Shown: positions 1 through 11,154, counted from the stretch's first letter. The stretch: DNA of 64,000 nucleotides from Aquarana catesbeiana (GCF_042186555.1 NC_133325.1:94215464-94279463), one strand, 5' to 3'. The notes: a model not told the origin generated them from the sequence alone. Numbers and translations: made by a program.

Positions 1-402
1 AAAGTTTATTGAGAAAATGCAAAGTGTTCCCTGAATGGCGCCCATGCCAAGCGAATGACCTCCTGTGTTCACAATGCAGCAGGACAATAGGCACCAGTGA
101 CCGCTGGGTATGGGGCCTGGAAGCTAATGGGGATCTCACAGGGATCCTACAGGTATGGCACATACACACTCACAATGGCCCATGCTTACATTGGTCTATG
201 CTGGTGATGTAAAATATGCCATACCTGAAATTCATCTTTAACTGAATCAGCTGAAGATAGAACCTGACTGGTTGCCATGCATGGCTGATCCAGATTCTAT
301 CTGCTGCAGTTTTGATGAATTCCCCCCCCCCCCGCCCCACTGTATTTTAGGGCCTATCCAACTTGTTTTATTGATAAATGCTTTAGTGGAAATTCATAAC
401 TG
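1..402. other. unassigned non-coding sequence
   Basis: No gene, terminal repeat or recognisable repeat was found here. The only simple feature is a C-rich run at about 324-339. Confidence 0.5.
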
Positions 403-405
403 TTA

Positions 406-812
406 TGCCCCGTACACACGGCCGGATTTTCCGACGTAAAATGTTCTATGGGAGCTTATTGTCGGCAATTCCGACTGTGCGTAGGCTCCATCGGACATTT
501 TCCATCGTAATTTCCGTCACACAAAATTTCAGATCTGGATCTAAAATTTTCCAACAAAAAAATCCGTTGTGTAGACAATTCCGATGCACAAAGTTCCACG
601 CATGCTCGTAATCAAGCAGAAGAGCCGCACTGGCTATTGAACTTCATTTTTCTCTGCTCATCGTACGTGTTGTACGTCACCGGGTTCTTGACGTTCAGAA
701 TTTCCAACAAGATTTGTATGACCGTGTGTATGCAAGACAAATTTCAGCCAACATTTGTCGGAAAAAATCCATGGATTTTGTTGTTGGAATGTCTGGCCGT
801 GTGTACGGGGCA
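406..812. mobile_element. Harbinger-type MITE, GTACACACG family, copy 1
   Basis: A 407-bp non-autonomous DNA element. The left end starts TGCCCCGTACACACGGCC and the right end is its inverted complement. The trinucleotide TTA lies on both sides (403-405 and 813-815), a 3-bp TTA/TAA duplication typical of PIF/Harbinger elements. The interior holds CpG-rich CCGAC-like stretches and no coding capacity. Copies 2-4 are at 8999, 53359 and 58210. The superfamily call rests on the 3-bp duplication only. Confidence 0.85.
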
Positions 813-815
813 TTA

Positions 816-1559
816 TACTGTATTCAGAATCTTTGCCTGAATTTCTGTAACATAGAAAAATGATGTCAAAGTAAACACTGCAATGTATCCAACGTATGAA
901 TATTTGTTATAAATAAAGTTTACCAAGAAAAAAACAAACAAAAAACAAAGCGGGGTGCCAGCCTAGCAGCCTGGTATTAACTTTTTACATTTTTTTAACT
1001 GTCGATTGTTAAATTGTTAAATAATAATTATTAAATAATAATGAATTCAACAATTAGTTAAATAAAAAAATATTCTGCTAATCATGGTTTAAGAAAGAAA
1101 AACATTTCTCTAAGCGAGAATCCTTTTACCCAATTAGAGGATGGGAGCTTGGCCTGAACTTCCACTGTGTTTTTCATTAAAAGAAAACCTTTGATACTAT
1201 AATTGCGGCAGGTGAATTTTCCAATTAGTGCATAGAGCGATGATGCAATTAACAGCAGCAACCAATCAGCAATCTTCTGTCACGAAGGTGAGTACAGTAA
1301 ATTTAAATCGTATTAATTGTTACTAATTACTGTGTGTTACCAACCTTATTGTTTTTTGTACTGCTTTATTGCGTAAGCCCTCTTCTAGTTTCAAAACCAT
1401 TATTTGTACGATGTGAAATATTAAACATTAAATTAAATTAAATATTAAATAAATAAATAAACGAATAATTAATACATACATACATACATAGAATTAATAT
1501 TAAATTAAATATTAAGCATTAAATATTAATCAAAATGGATCGGTGACAAAGTCAAAGAG
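816..1559. other. unassigned AT-rich sequence
   Basis: No gene is seen. The interval holds A-rich and AT-rich simple sequence, including TAAA/TACA-type microsatellite-like runs at about 1420-1520. Confidence 0.5.
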
Positions 1560-1960
1560 AGGGCACCACCATCCCTGAGTAGTAGATATAGTCAGGAGAG
1601 TAGTTTAATGGAACTTTTTGGGTGCCAGGAAAGGAGATTTCAACAGACATCAAGGTAAAAAATAAAATTCATAATTTATTCGACATATACAGAATTTAAA
1701 AATTATGCTGGCTAGACATAATGACATAAAATGACATACAGCAGTACATATCAAATTAGATTTGGAAATGAACAGTCACTCAGTACTGTAATCCCTAATC
1801 CCTACATGTTTTGCCCAGTGGGGCTTCCTCAGGGGATATGTTGAGGGACCATGGTAGATATATGGCTGCATGAAATAGGATACAATTAGAAGCCATAAAG
1901 ATATTCACAAAAATATATATATATATATAAAGGAAAGCATTAATGGTTGTCCAAAGCTGA
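1560..1960 (-). mobile_element. probable Penelope-type terminal fragment
   Basis: On the minus strand this AT-rich stretch carries a CTGAGGA ... AAAAC block with a stem between, the layout seen near the 3' part of the Penelope-like element at 40-45 kb. No coding sequence remains. A short (TA)n tract lies at about 1913-1930. Assignment to the Penelope group is by this motif alone. Confidence 0.35.
1798..1837 (-). ncRNA. decayed hammerhead-ribozyme-like fold
   Basis: Read on the minus strand: a five-base stem I arm ATCCC, core CTGAGGA, stem II GCCC/GGGC with a CACT loop, then AAAAC, AT, GTA, and the closing arm GGGAT. This matches a type I hammerhead with a two-base-pair stem III. The G of the GAAA core is A, so self-cleavage is doubtful. 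Confidence 0.45.
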
Positions 1961-2639
1961 TTGGTTAGACTGCCATCTGAAAAATATTAATAAATATTAA
2001 GCATTAAATATGAAATGCATGAAACAGTAGTTATAATGTCAGCATGTGCTAGCTTCATAATTTTCTTTGAATTATTATTTATAAACAAGTATCTGTTGTG
2101 AATATATCTTGAAAGATTTAGTTTTTGAAATAACTACAGACACTATGGCGTAACTTCTCAAATTAGGTATGTGATATCATTGTTGCGATGAAAGACAAAT
2201 GCAAATGTTTGTGGAATATACTTTGCAAAGTATGATTCAGAGCCAACGCCAGATAATGCAGGTTGAAGGCAGGCTGAGTATTCACGCCAGCACTCTGAGC
2301 CTATAACAGAAAATGCATTTTGTAAATGTATTATGATGAATCTCTGCAAACACACAGGGCTCGATTTACGAGTTAAGTTCATGTTGTCGGCAAGGGTGTT
2401 CACGGTCCCTTAGCGGCAAAGCAATGCACGCTTCCCCCAACATTGTCTGGATCAGAGGTTGATCTTTAGAAAGTAGCTTACTGTGCATGATCAAGTAACA
2501 AATAAAAACCTTTTTTTTATACTTTATTGTGAATAATTCCCAGCTCTGGACTTTTATATCATGTCGTAAAAATAAGAATTAGGTGAAATAATTTGTAGAA
2601 TATCCCATACATTGAAACAAGAACAATTAAGTACTGTCC
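1961..2639. other. unassigned non-coding sequence
   Basis: No gene, terminal inverted repeat or tandem repeat could be supported in this stretch. Confidence 0.45.
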
Positions 2640-2710
2640 ATGAAACTTTTTTTATTTGCACTGACATCCAGATTTTCAGGACAAGTTTTGGAGTGTGTCC
2701 CCTTCTTCAA

Positions 2711-2749
2711 GGTCCAAGCAATACTCAATTATTGAGTACTGCTTGGACC
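2711..2749. repeat. 18-bp imperfect inverted repeat
   Basis: The arm beginning GGTCCAAGC at 2711 is repeated in inverted orientation ending GCTTGGACC at 2749, with one mismatch and a 3-nt centre. Just to its left (about 2675-2715, minus strand) is a GAAGAAGGGG ... AAAAC block like those in the Penelope-type fragments, so this is probably another terminal remnant. Confidence 0.5.
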
Positions 2750-3122
2750 TGAACCACTTGCCGACCGGGCCATAGCTAAATGTCAGTTACAGCGCGGTCG
2801 GGTAATTCTGGGAGTGCGTACTATGGCATCCTACCAGACTAGCGCTTCCTGCGCGCCCCCTGGGGCGCGCTCCCAGAAGTGTCCGTGACCGCTGGGTTCT
2901 CCGGACCTGGCATTTAACAGATCGAGGTAAAGGGCTGATGGCAGTGACCCTTTACCATGTGATCAATACGTCCGATGATGGAGCGATCACTTGTCAACAA
3001 ACCGACACATGTCCGGTTCAGCTCTCTCCTCTCTGCACATGCGATCAGTACAGTGTATGAGAAGAGGAGGAAGCCGGGGGAAGCAGCGTGAGTGGGCTGT
3101 CTCTGGAGTGCACACAGCATTG

Positions 3123-3700
3123 ATCTGTGCCAATTCATACCTCATCCATGCCTCACACATGCCCATCCCTGCCTCATCTGTGCCTCAAACATGCCCATCC
3201 GTGCCTCAAACATGCCTCATCTGTGTCTCATACATGCCCATCTGTGCCTCATACATGCCCATCCATGCCTCATCTATGCCTCATACATGCCCATCCATGC
3301 CTCATACATGCCTCACCCATGCCTGATACATTACCATCCATGCCTCATCCGTGTCCATCTGTGCCTCATACATGCCCATCCATGCCTTATCCGTGCCTCA
3401 TATATACCCATCCGTGCCTCATCTGTGCCCATCCATGCCTCATCTGTGCCCATCCATGCCTCATCCATGCCTCAACCATACCTCATCCGTGCCTCATCCA
3501 TGCCTCATCTATGCCTCATAGGTGCCTCATCAATGCCTCATCCATGCTCATCCATGCTCATCCATGACTCATCCATGCTCATCCATGCCACATCAGTGCT
3601 CATCTGTGCCTCATCAGTGCTCATCCGTGCCACATCCATGCTCATCTGTGCCACATCCGTGCTCATCCGTGCCACATCCATGTCACATCAGTGCTCATCC
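3123..3700. repeat. CATCCATGCCTCAT-type minisatellite
   Basis: About 580 bp of irregular tandem units of 10-12 bases built from CATGCCTCAT, CATGCCCATC and CATGCTCATC. Because the repeat lacks stops, several plus-strand frames are open and encode a low-complexity Pro/His/Cys/Leu peptide. This is a consequence of the repeat and not a gene. Confidence 0.9.
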
Positions 3701-3702
3701 TG

Positions 3703-4210
3703 ACGGTGCTCCCTGCATTTTGGGCCTCTGTATGTGGCCAGGCTGTGTAAAAGTCTTACACATGTGGTATCACCATACTTAGGAGGAGTAGCAGAATTTA
3801 TTTTGGGGTGTAATTTTTGGTATGTACATGCTACGTGTTAGAAATATCTTAGAAATTGACCACAACATGTGTTTTCATTTTCTTTCCACATTTTCCAAAA
3901 ACTTGTGGAAAAAAATGACATGTCCAAAAGGCTCATTATGTCTCCTAGATTATGTGTTAGGGTTTTGCTTTCCAAAATTGGGTCATTTTGTGGGCGTTTA
4001 AATTGTCCTGCTGCTCCAGGGCCTTCAAAAGTGTAACGGGCAGTTAAGAAATTAAATATGTAATTTATGACCCTAGAACACCTGTTGGTGCTCCCTGCAT
4101 GTTGGGCCTCTGTATGTGGCCAGGATGCGTAAAAGTCTCACACATGTGGTATCGCCATACTCGGGACTAATAGCAGAATGTGTTTTGGGGTGTAGTTGCA
4201 AGTGTGCATA
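3703..4210. repeat. two direct copies of a frog sub-repeat
   Basis: The block that starts GTGCTCCCTGCAT and runs through CACATGTGGTATC to TTTTGGGGTGTA appears at about 3708 and again at about 4089, a spacing near 380 bp. The same block, in both orientations, builds the tandem and inverted units at 26.85-28.3 kb, which links the two regions to one family. Confidence 0.7.
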
Positions 4211-4429
4211 TGCCATGTGAGAGAAATAACCTGTTAATTTGACAATTTTGTGAAAAAAAATCTTAATTTTGCAAAGAATCGTGGTAAAAAATTACAACTT
4301 AAAAGAACTGACTGTAACAGAATGTCCCACACTCTGCTTGAGTGTTTCCGTCATATACTGCTTTCTCCAGTCGGAATATAGATATTAGATATTATAGCCG
4401 CATATTACAACCAAGAACTAGGCAGGACT

Positions 4430-5640
4430 CGTTTGGCTGCAAAGCTGGAACATGAACTGTTTATTTGAACAGAGGCACACAGGGATATACCTTAAGAGGA
4501 CAATCCCCCCACCTTTGCACAATGACACAGGGCGGGGTAGACTTTACCTCCACCAGGGGGAGCTGGATAAGGAGACTCCAGTGCTCTCCAAGGTAAGCTG
4601 GGTTCCATAAGCTCCCTACCCAAAGTGACTCCCGGCACACATCTCCCCTTTTGGCATAAGACTAACACAGAAGGGGATCCCAAATGGGTTGACTTCGAAG
4701 TTTAGTCCGTAGTTCCAGTCCCCCCCAATGCCCATACCCACACAGAACCTCAAACACATTGTCCCAAACAAAGCGTTACTCATCCAGCCAACCTCTGCCT
4801 CTCTCATAGAACATGCCTGCTGCTGGGGAGAAGACAGGATAGCTGGGCTCAGTCCGTCATGCTGTTTGGGATCTCGGCCAACTGCCCAGCATCCCTGGGG
4901 TATACAGGTGGATACTGAAGTCCCATCCACTTCTGCTAGATGAAAGCATGGAGCATGGCTGATATTCTCCTGTTCCAGTGCCAGAACATTTTCTGGGGTT
5001 GTGTCAGTGGAGACCGCAGTCGCATCCACCGATATCAGCTCAAGCTGCAGTTGTGAGGTGCCGATTGCATTCTCTCCCTGAAACTCCTGCAGAGTTGATT
5101 GTTCTATGCAGAGGGCAGTAGCATTCTGCCCTGTTAGCGCTTCAGTGCTCACATCATCCGCTCCGGCTAACTGTTGGGGAGGGAAGACAGTTTCCTCCAC
5201 TCTGGCTAACTGTTGGGGAGGGAAGACGACTACCTCCTCTCTCTTCTACCCCTGGATCCTGATCTGCTGTCAGGAGTGACCACCACCTCCTCACCCTGAG
5301 CCTCCAGAGCTGCTGCAGGTGTGGGGCAGAGGTCTCGACCCTCTGTACGGTTGCCAGCGCTTCAGCTGGGATGGTGTCTTCATTCTGGGGTGCTGTCTGC
5401 TGCTGGGACACCCTTTCTCTGGTACTGTCTCCCAGGTGCATGAATCCGTGTTGGGGAGGGAATGGCTGCTTCCCCTCCCTGCATCTCTGAAATCTACTAG
5501 GGAAGAAGAACCACCACCTTCTCACCTCAGGCCTCCAAAACTGCCACGGGTGTGGAGCAGGGGTCTGCAATACTCTGTCCTGCTGCCAGCACTTCTGCTG
5601 GGGATTCGCTAGGTGGTTCCTCCTCTACAGAAAAGTCTGG
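4430..5640 (-). other. unidentified open region, minus strand
   Basis: Two overlapping minus-strand frames are open: 4616-5200 (194 codons) and 5154-5570 (138 codons). They are rich in Gln, Glu, Ser and Thr and repeat short phrases such as PPQQL and STEAL. A short tandem duplication (about 40 bp) lies at 5160-5230. I do not recognise a domain. Position among repeats and absence of splice-bounded exons suggest part of an unidentified retroelement or low-complexity repeat rather than a host gene. Function unknown. Confidence 0.25.
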
Positions 5641-6190
5641 TAGCCACTCTGGCAGTATGATTATGTCAGATTTTTGTGTCTCAAAGTGGCACATTGTTTT
5701 GCATAGAAATTTAGCGTTTTATTTATAGTGGGACTGTGATGTTGCTGCGGACAATCAGACACTAACTGACACTTTTTACACTTTGTGTGGGAACCAGTGA
5801 CACTAATTCACTAATCAGTGCTAAAAATATGCGTTGTCACTGTACTAATGACACTAGCTGGGAAGGGGTTAAATATCTAGAGCCATCAAAGGGTTAATTA
5901 GGTGCTTAGCCAGTGGTTTCATGTACTTTGTGTGATGCTTTCGCTAAGTGATGTGATGGATTTTCTTTCCCTGCTTTGCAGGGAAAGAAAATCCATCACA
6001 CCCCTGCTGTCAGAATGGTGCTCTGTCTTGTTTACATAGGCAAAACTCCATCCAGCCTCTCTCCTCATGGATCGGCGGGTGCCGGCGCACATCCATTCGC
6101 CAACACCCACTGATCAGCTTCTGCTGTGACTAATCACAGCAAAAGTGGCTCACCGGTGGCGTGCATGCCCATGCCCCCTAGGCTGCAGTG
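5641..6190. mobile_element. fragment of frog TTAA-family repeat
   Basis: The sequence from TGACACTAATTCACTAATCAG to the CCATCACACCCCTGCTGTCAG region parallels 63540-63900, the 3' half of the TTAA element there, including the GCTTTGCAG and TTGTTTACATAGGCA blocks. No coding content. Confidence 0.55.
5952..6000. repeat. 23-bp perfect hairpin
   Basis: Arm 5952-5974 (starts TGTGATGGATTTTC) is exactly complementary to 5978-6000 around a TTT loop. It lies inside the TTAA-family repeat. The related copy at 63.7 kb has only the CCCTGCTTTGCAG centre, so the long arms are specific to this copy. Confidence 0.9.
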
Positions 6191-6195
6191 CGGTC

Positions 6196-6213
6196 TCACG
6201 TATATATACGTGA
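6196..6213. repeat. 18-bp perfect palindrome
   Basis: TCACGTATATATACGTGA is self-complementary over its full length. It sits at the edge of a frog repeat fragment. No function is implied. Confidence 0.9.
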
Positions 6214-6318
6214 TTCTGCACAGAACAGCAATGCTCAGACTGGTTGAGGAATTTGTTTTGCTGCAGTGGTCATATGCTAATATACTGATAGAAGAGAAGA
6301 GCATAGTGAGTGTAAATA

Positions 6319-6950
6319 CAATGTCTTGAAAAAGTATTCCTACCCCTTGAAATTTTCCAAATTTTTTTGATGTTACAACTAAAAACGTAAATGTATTTTA
6401 TTGGCATTTTATGTGATAGACCAACACAAAGTGGCAGATAATTGTGAAGTGGAAAGAAAATGATAAATGAGATGTTCAAAGCTTGGGATTTTTTTTTTAT
6501 AACCTAACCCTGCTTTAAACTTCTCCACAACTTTATTCCTGACCTGTCTGGTGTGTTCCTTGGCCTTTGTGATGCTGTTAGCTCACTAAGGTTCTCTAAC
6601 AAACCTATGAGGGCTTCACAGAACAGCTGTATTTATACTGAGATTAAATTACACACAGGTAAACTCTATTTACTAATTAGGTGACTTCTGAAAGCAATTG
6701 GTTCCACTAGATTTTCGTTAGGGGTATCGGAGTAAAGGGGACTGAATACAAATGCACGCCACACTTTTCACAAATTTATTTGTAAAAAATGTTGAAAACC
6801 ATTTATCATTTTCCTTCCACTTCACAATTATGTGCCACTTTGTGTTGGTCTATCACATAAAATCCCAAGAAAATACATTTACGTTTTTAGTTGTAACATC
6901 AAAAAAATGTGGAAAATTTGAAGGGGTATGAATACATTTTCAAGGCACTG
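6319..6950. mobile_element. internally deleted Tc1-type transposon
   Basis: A 632-bp element bounded by TA on each side (6317-6318, 6951-6952). The ends, CAATGTCTTGAAAAAGTATTC and its inverted match GAATACATTTTCAAGGCACTG, extend inward as long inverted repeats of about 150 bp. The centre (about 6480-6640) is antisense 5' leader and N-terminal transposase sequence. The DDE catalytic part is absent, so this is a non-autonomous deletion product. Confidence 0.85.
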
Positions 6951-6952
6951 TA

Positions 6953-7237
6953 AATTAGCTAATCAGCCTTATGCTTCTTCTTTCACTTTCACAGGATGGG
7001 GGAGAAGCAAGATCTTTACTGCAGTTGCTTAAAATTAGGGCTCTTCTCCTGCCAGACAAGGTTGTGCTGTGTCGCAGAGTAGTGTAAATCTCAGTACTGG
7101 ATGGACAGAAATACAAATCCTTTGGCAGGTAAAAGAAGAATTCTTATATATATTTCATCTGAGTGTTTAGCTGTTTATATGGTGTTCAGCTTTACAGCAT
7201 ATATGTATTTAAATACACATCTTTATTTAAATCATTT
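6953..7237. other. unassigned non-coding sequence
   Basis: No gene or terminal repeat was seen between the Tc1 remnant and the hAT target duplication. Confidence 0.45.
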
Positions 7238-7310
7238 CTATAGAGTAGTGGTCTCAGACCTGCAGCCCGGGGGCCAAATGCAGTCCTTTGCTTGCTCACC
7301 CCACTGAGGC

Positions 7311-8065
7311 CAGTGAAGGGTCACAATTCCTCCCAATGACACCAACAATTAGGCCCAATGACACCAATGATGGGGTACAATTTCTCCCACTGACACCAAT
7401 ATTGGGGCACAACTCCTTTCACTGACACTAACGATGGGGCATAATTCCTACTAATGACACCAACGATTGGGCAATACTAACCACAACATACAAAGCCATT
7501 CACAACTCTGCCCCAAGCTACATCACCAATCTTTTCTCCAAATATCACCCAAATCGTCCTCTCCGCTCTTCACAAGACCTCCTACTCTCAAGCGCTCTCA
7601 TCTCCTCCTCCCACACTCGTCTCCAGGATTTCTCCAGAGCCTCTCCCATCCTCTGGAACTCACTACCTCAACCTGTCCGGCTATCCCCTACTCTTGCTAC
7701 CTTCAGGCGATCCCTGAAAACTCGTCTCTTCAGGAAAGCCTATCATGTCTCCAACTAATCTCCTACCACTTCTAACAGCTCATTCCCCACAGTTACAACC
7801 TTTTGTACCACCTGCCCCACCCTATTAGATTGTAAGCTCTTCTGAGCAGGGCCCTCTTAATCCTCTTGTATTTTATTGTATTATAACTGTAACTCTCCCT
7901 TTTATATTGTAAAGCGCTGTGTAAACTGTTGGCGCTATTTAAATCCTGTGTAATAATAATAATAATAATGGGGCAAAATTCCTCCCAATGATGCCAACAA
8001 TTGGGCACAATGACACCAACAATTGGGACACAATTCCTCCTACTGACACCAAAGATGGGGCATTG
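7311..8065. repeat. split minisatellite inside the hAT element
   Basis: Degenerate units of about 40 bp built from ACAATTCCTCCCAATGACACCAA followed by a GATGGGGC-like segment occupy about 7311-7474 and 7974-8065. The L2 insertion at about 7475-7970 splits the array. Confidence 0.7.
7477..7758 (+). pseudogene. L2-type LINE ORF2, C-terminal fragment
   Basis: About 93 codons in one plus frame ending at TAA (7756-7758). They contain the L2/CR1-type C-terminal signature YKAIHNSAPSYI ... LRSSQDLLL ... SPILWNSLP ... FRRSLKTRLF, downstream of the reverse transcriptase domain. It is followed by the L2 3' region (GATTGTAAGCTC, GCGCTGTGTAAACTGTTGGC) and an (AAT)n tail to about 7970. It is 5' truncated, as usual for L2, and closely related to the longer copy at 29698-30807. 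Confidence 0.8.
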
Positions 8066-8164
8066 TTTTTTTCCCGCTGACGTTGGGATCTTTGCCCCTC
8101 TAAAGTCTGCAGGACAATAAACTGGCCCCCTTGTTTAGAATGTTTGGAGACCCCCGCTATAGAG

Positions 8165-8995
8165 CAAGCAAATTCTGCAGCCCTTTACAGAGAGCCATTA
8201 TAGGATCATTAACAGTCATTGCCCATGTTGCAGTCTAATGAGCCTTCAGTGGTCAGATATCAGTATCAGATATACACACAATATGGATTTTGGGTGAAGG
8301 CCAAATAACCTGCTTTGAATTGTGAGACCAAACTGCCACAGACGTGGGAAAGCATGCAACCTTCATTTAGTCATTTTACATTTTATTGAGTATTTTTAGA
8401 ATAGTTGTGGCATGTAGAAATGAAATGCTGACATGTTTAATATTTGATGTAAATCAGTCAAATCTGGAGGGGTGATGCATACATATTAGTGTGAGAATAA
8501 GTTATTACGTAGGAGTATGTTTTGCTTTTCTCAAGTCAGTGGCTGCTGCTCAGATTAGATCTCGCTGTATGTGTTTCTGAGTTGGAATTTACTGCAAAGG
8601 CTTCAATATGACTGTATGCGGTTAGGTCTTAATGTGCAGCATTAATATCATTGTTATTTTTCAAGCCCCCATCATGAGTGTCTAGACATCACACATGCAG
8701 TTACTTGATTTGGGACTATTGCTTATCTGTGATATGTTGTATTCCAACTCCAGGTTGTTGCACTAAAAATGAAGATGTAGGAACGCTAGGCAATAATTTG
8801 TGGCCAACATTATATTTAACACACATGTCACATTTCATTACATCACTGAGACATCTGTAATATCGTGTGCGTTAATTAATAGACACGTTTGCACTCTTTG
8901 TGATGTATAATGAAAGAGACAGAAGGGGCAAGAAAAATTCAAACACTCTTATATTCAACATATTTCCAAACTCAGCACAGGGAGACTGAAAAGAC
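8165..8995. other. unassigned non-coding sequence
   Basis: No gene, inverted termini or tandem repeat could be supported. The sequence is moderately AT-rich and could be old single-copy DNA. Confidence 0.45.
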
Positions 8996-8998
8996 TAA

Positions 8999-9392
8999 TG
9001 CCGCGTACACACGACCGGACTTTACGGCATACTTTGCCCGGCGGACTTTTCAACGGACTTTCCGAATGAACGGACTTGCCTACACACGATCAACCAAAGT
9101 CCGACAGATTCGTACGTGATGACGTACGACCGGACTAAAACAAGGAAGTTGATAGCCAGTAGCCAATAGTTGCCCTAGCGTCGGTTTTTGTCCGTCGGAC
9201 TAGCATACAGACGAGCGGACTTTTCGACCGGACTCAAGTCCGTCGGATAGATTTGAAACATGTTTCAAATCTAAGTCCGTCAAACTTTTGAGAAAAAAAA
9301 GTCAGCTGGAGCCCACACACGATCGAATTTTCTGACGGACTCCGGTACGCCGGACCAAGTATGCCGAAAAGTCCGCTCGTGTGTACGCGGCA
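8999..9392. mobile_element. Harbinger-type MITE, GTACACACG family, copy 2
   Basis: A 394-bp element starting TGCCGCGTACACACGACC and ending in the inverted form CGTGTGTACGCGGCA. The flanking triplets are TAA and TGA, so one base of the 3-bp duplication has changed. The inner sequence alternates GGACTTTCCG and TCCGTCGGAC motifs that form secondary inverted repeats. Non-coding. Confidence 0.8.
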
Positions 9393-9440
9393 TGAGACTT
9401 CCAAAATCAAAGCTGATGTGATTATAATGATGATTATACC

Positions 9441-9950
9441 CAGGGCTTTTTTTCTAGGTGGAGGAACTCAACCATGCCCGCTACACTCACATACCTGCCA
9501 AATGGCATCAACCAGTAGCTCCTCCCTCCACTGCCCTCATTTTCTCCCCCCTCCTTAAAAGCTCCACCATTTGTCATATATCTTACCTTTGTTGCAATAT
9601 TAAGCTGAAACACCTATCCGGCTGTAGTACCTCCCAGCATACTATACAACTGGTCACCAGGGAAATAACGGAGACCACAGAGGGTGAAGTCTACCGCGCA
9701 CCCTCTCCTGCCCATGACTGTTCTAAACCTTGGGCACCTGTTCTGTATCTCCCTTGTCCCTGTCCGGCACTCAGTGGGATCTGCGCATGAGATCTGACCT
9801 GTGGGAGCTACTGGGAGATAAGCTATCACTTGTAAACCCAGGAGCTGGACTTCAGTGTTACCAAGTAATAGTGGTAAGCAGGGAGCAGAAGACCTGAGCC
9901 AGAGGTGGTGGAACTGAGTTCCCTCTAGTTCCTACTGAAAAAAAGCCCTG
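9441..9950. mobile_element. hAT-type MITE, CAGGGCTTTTTTTC family, copy 1
   Basis: A 510-bp element with an exact 8-bp duplication ATTATACC (9433-9440 and 9951-9958). The ends are CAGGGCTTTTTTTC and GAAAAAAAGCCCTG. No transposase. A second copy of the family starts 22 bp downstream. Confidence 0.85.
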
Positions 9951-9972
9951 ATTATACCTAATTAGTATTAAC

Positions 9973-10548
9973 CAGGGCTTTTTTTCTTAGAGAATAGGTG
10001 CAGGAACTCCCCCTTTCTGAGACACCTCATTTCTCCGCCCCCTACCCACCTAGGAGCACCATTCCTTGGTTTCACCCCCTACCCATCTCCCAGTACTGCC
10101 TTTTTTTAGAGAATACAGAACCAAGTATCATTTTGAAAATTGTATGGAATGTTTATGGAATTTGGTAAAGATAACAAGAAAAGCACTAAAATAGATCCCC
10201 TGCATCCAGTAACAATAGAGCCCCCCCCCCCCCCAGCAACAATAGATCCCCCCATCAACAATGGACCACCCACAACAAAATTCCCCCCAAGCAACAATAG
10301 ACTTGTGGCATCAACAACAGATCTCTCATAGCCAGCATCAATAGACTTTATGGCAGCCCACAACAATAGACCCCTCCCTCAACAGTAGATGTCTCCCAGC
10401 AACAACTGACCCCCAGCAATTTAAGACCCACCCCAAGCAACAATGGATCCCCTACCAGAAACAGTAGACCTCCTCAGCAACAAAAGACCCCTAGTGCTGG
10501 AGGTGCCGGAACTGCGTTCCCCCGCGTTCCCGCTGAAAAGAAGCCCTG
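9973..10548. mobile_element. hAT-type MITE, CAGGGCTTTTTTTC family, copy 2
   Basis: A 576-bp element with ends CAGGGCTTTTTTTC and GAAAAGAAGCCCTG. Its flanks are GTATTAAC (9965-9972) and GTATTAGC (10549-10556), an 8-bp duplication with one change. The centre (about 10200-10500) is an irregular tandem array of AACAATAGACCCCCC-like units. Confidence 0.8.
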
Positions 10549-10698
10549 GTATTAGCACACTAACTAAACAAAATACATTTAGGTCCTATTCAGATCTACG
10601 TGATGCTGTTACGCAAAAAAATCCCTGAAATTTCTGATGCACTTTGCTGCAATTTATGTATGACATTGCATTGCTATAATTTTAAATGACACTTCATC

Positions 10699-11047
10699 CA
10701 TAGCTCCCAACTGTCCCTGATTTCGAGGGACTGTCCCTGATTTGGAACAACATCCCTCTGTCCCTCTTTCCTCCTCATTTGTCCCTCATTTAAACTATAT
10801 AGCTGTATATAAAATGCACTTTTTATCTAGCAAAAGGTGTTTTCTAGCACTAAACATTTCATCTGATTTCTAAATTGCTGCATTTGTAAATTCCAAAAGC
10901 CAATGTAAAGGAATAGTAGTGGTAAAAAAAAACATTTTTTTTTGCACAATTCTCCTTTAAGGGGGCGTGGCAAGGGGTGTGTCCCATGACTGCATACTTT
11001 TGTTGATAGGTGTCCCTCATTCCCATCTCAAAAGGTTGGGAGGTATG
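10699..11047. mobile_element. MITE with CATA(C/G)CTCCCAAC termini
   Basis: About 350 bp. The left end CATAGCTCCCAACTGTCCCT is matched at the right by GGTTGGGAGGTATG in inverted form. The flanks share TTCATC, an imperfect duplication consistent with a hAT-like insertion. A decayed relative is at 62650-62960. Non-coding. Confidence 0.6.
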
Positions 11048-11154
11048 GTTCATCACACTAATACAATGCACTCCCAGTGCAGCTACATTGCAGTACACTG
11101 GAATGCGTGATAAAAACTTCTCCAGAACACCAAGATAGCATCCAAAATTGGAAT

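Larger units (their letters stand above)
2755..4320. mobile_element. frog TTAA-family repeat, copy with internal expansions
   Basis: The left end CCACTTGCCGACCGGGCC matches, inverted, the right end of the large element that finishes at 33251. The TTAA expected before it reads TGAA. The interior contains a minisatellite (3123-3700) and two copies of a block also found in the 26-28 kb palindrome. The right end is not defined, and the element could extend to about 6190. Confidence 0.5.
7246..8156. mobile_element. hAT element interrupted by an L2 fragment
   Basis: A perfect 8-bp duplication CTATAGAG flanks the element (7238-7245 and 8157-8164), the hallmark of hAT insertion. The ends TAGTGGTCTCAGACC and GGAGACCCCCG are imperfect inverted repeats. 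The interior is a degenerate tandem array into which an L2 tail was later inserted. No transposase remains. Confidence 0.8.

Noticed and set aside
3092..3703. Open frames of up to 203 codons encoding a Pro/His/Cys/Leu-rich protein
   Set aside because: They lie wholly in a minisatellite without stops; three frames are open at once and the peptide only mirrors the repeat unit.
5952..6000. Rho-independent terminator
   Set aside because: The genome is eukaryotic and no gene lies upstream; the hairpin belongs to a repeat.
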